This document shows, one piece after another, positions 62,962-64,000 of a stretch of 64,000 nucleotides of DNA (position 1 is the stretch's first letter; every line of letters begins with the position of its first letter). A program made the translations under genes and the position numbers. The notes under the pieces were generated by a model. That model saw only the letters and a program-made list of their open reading frames with translations, was not told where the DNA came from and did not search any database. The DNA comes from Leptospiraceae bacterium (GTDB lineage Bacteria; Spirochaetota; Leptospiria; Leptospirales; Leptospiraceae): assembly GCA_024233865.1 (NCBI GenBank), contig JACKPA010000003.1, positions 1-64,000 on the forward strand, given 5' to 3'.

Positions 62962-62988
62962 GCTCCCTTGAACAAAGTCAAAGGGAGC
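62962..62988. terminator. GCTCCCTT/AAGGGAGC hairpin
   Basis: Eight-base inverted repeat GCTCCCTT (62962-62969) and AAGGGAGC (62981-62988) between convergent genes. It shares stem sequence with family A copies 1 and 3 but its loop (GAACAAAGTC) does not have the family core. A TTTTTT run begins nine bases after the right arm on the + strand, so it probably terminates rightward transcription. Confidence 0.55.
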
Positions 62989-63011
62989 GATAGGCTTTTT
63001 TGTCCCGGCTT

Positions 63012-63995
63012 TTATTCATATCCTGTATCGATAGAAATCCCAACTCGACCACCAGCATCCAATACAGCTCGACCAATAGAACTGTTAGGATAATAGTCTG
63101 CATATCCTTCGGCTAGTAATGAAATTGTATTATAGACTTGAAATTTTGTACCTACTGCAAATCCAACACTATCTAAAAAGCTATCATTTCTAGATTTATT
63201 GGCTAAAATTATTCTACCGCCTCCTCCGCCTCCGCTTCCGCCACTACCACCACCACCACCACCACCGCTTCCACCACTACTGCTTCCACCGGAATCGAAA
63301 CCTACAACATACAAAAAAGCTCTGGCTATGGCTACAACAGGAAGGGAAACTCGAGTATAAAAATTGATGGTATCCATGTCGGTATGAAAATACAAATCCC
63401 AAGATATACTACCGGCATGAACAATCTTGTTTTGTCTGGCGTAATTCATAGTTAAGAAATTATACTGCATTAAAGGGTCAGTTAGAAACCGATCCAACAA
63501 GCCAATAGTAGAATTATCTTGAAAAATTGGGTCAGCTGTATTGGATTGTTGCTGTTGGTAGCTATTTAAAAATCCCCAAAAATAAAGGGGATACAGATTG
63601 TTCTTTTTTACATTTGTTACAACCAATCTAGAGTAGTTGAAAGATATTCCCATCGAAAAGTAATTTCCGACATCTGTACCTTTAAAAGATATTTTAATAT
63701 TGTTTGTCTTTTTTACATAAGGTCCTTGATCTAAAAATAAATTGTAATATTCAGCATATCGAACTTGGTCATATCTTGTTGTAAAGAGGTTTGCATAGTG
63801 AAAAAATTGTGAATATTCTTCGCTGTATAAATCAGCAAATTCTCCGCCGCCCCAACCTTGTCCTACAAGAATTTGAAAATCGCTTGCTCTGCTTTTGGTT
63901 GAACGATCTTCTTCACCTTCATCATCTTCATATCCGTAACGATAGTAGTTTTTATGTTCCTCTGAAAAAATACTCAAAGGGATAAGCATCCACAA
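63012..63995 (-). CDS. Outer-membrane-like protein with glycine-rich insert (5' end cut by window)
   Basis: The frame is open to the right edge; the visible N-terminus (LWMLIPLSIFSEEHKNYY) looks like the end of a signal peptide, so only the first residues are missing. The rest is rich in alternating aromatic and polar residues (FSMGISFNYSRLVVTNV, HAGSISWDLYFHTDMDTINFYTRVSLPV) and ends GGRVGISIDTGYE, suggesting an outer-membrane beta-barrel. A Gly/Ser tract of about 35 residues (63210-63285) interrupts the barrel and probably forms a flexible loop. No specific family is recognised. Confidence 0.65.
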   Translation of the reverse strand: MWMLIPLSIFSEEHKNYYRYGYEDDEGEEDRSTKSRASDFQILVGQGWGGGEFADLYSEEYSQFFHYANLFTTRYDQVRYAEYYNLFLDQGPYVKKTNNIKISFKGTDVGNYFSMGISFNYSRLVVTNVKKNNLYPLYFWGFLNSYQQQQSNTADPIFQDNSTIGLLDRFLTDPLMQYNFLTMNYARQNKIVHAGSISWDLYFHTDMDTINFYTRVSLPVVAIARAFLYVVGFDSGGSSSGGSGGGGGGGSGGSGGGGGGRIILANKSRNDSFLDSVGFAVGTKFQVYNTISLLAEGYADYYPNSSIGRAVLDAGGRVGISIDTGYE

Positions 63996-64000
63996 AATCA

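Noticed and set aside
1..64000. tRNA, rRNA or riboswitch genes
   Set aside because: I looked through the gaps between genes and saw no cloverleaf with a TTCGA-type T loop and paired acceptor arm, no rRNA sequence and no riboswitch core I could support; a covariance search would be decisive.

Overview
The window looks like a chromosomal segment of an AT-rich spirochaete, most likely a member or relative of the Leptospiraceae. This is inferred from gene content, not from a marker gene. The supporting content is a LruC-domain lipoprotein, a large GAF-domain adenylate cyclase with a membrane N-terminus, a 7TM/SpoIIE-type phosphatase with TPRs, a FecR-domain exported protein, several lipoproteins with loose spirochaete-style lipoboxes, and unusual chemoreceptors. 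No rRNA, tRNA or CRISPR array was seen.

Layout. Positions 1-12.7 kb hold an adenylate cyclase (cut by the left edge), an SDR, a transaldolase-family aldolase, a VWA protein, a Rieske oxygenase paired with a PD-(D/E)XK-like protein, a lone receiver paired with SixA, PdxJ, MobA and a DUF1499 lipoprotein. From 12.7 to 17.3 kb is a scar region: a deleted SpvB/Rhs-type gene, a long palindrome with integron-like ends, a complete-looking IS1182-type element with inverted ends, a headless IS982-type transposase and a headless class III aminotransferase. The aminotransferase's former operon partners (a DUF6206-like protein and a C69/secernin-type hydrolase) follow intact.

At 19.6-23.0 kb there is a tightly overlapping cassette: a DUF262 protein, an AAA ATPase with a DUF3696-type tail, an unknown protein, and an out-of-frame RelE/HigB-like segment. 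This is the best candidate here for an undescribed conflict or defence system. From 23 to 34 kb are hemerythrin/DUF2249 proteins, LruC, a histidine kinase, a receiver-PAS-ATPase protein, a HipA-like kinase, the 7TM-SpoIIE-TPR protein, a kinase-like protein and a FecR protein. A MITE-like repeat follows, and then a second copy of the PD-(D/E)XK-like protein, a chemoreceptor and an orphan-looking DNA methyltransferase.

From 37.5 to 53.6 kb come an acyltransferase, peroxiredoxin and SufB, a MarR regulator divergent from a hotdog thioesterase with operator-like palindromes between them, and a leftward run: an SLC12-like transporter fused to a large C-terminal ATPase region, MscS, circularly permuted ATP-grasp, alpha-E and an unknown protein. 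A chemoreceptor follows. The right end holds a VWA lipoprotein, pyruvate phosphate dikinase, a 5'-nucleotidase-like enzyme, a caspase-like protein, a small lipoprotein and a glycine-rich outer-membrane-like protein cut by the right edge.

Several families of short dispersed hairpin repeats lie between genes. Their stems vary in a compensated way, which suggests REP- or MITE-like elements. All functional statements rest on motif and family recognition from the translated sequence; no database search was run.
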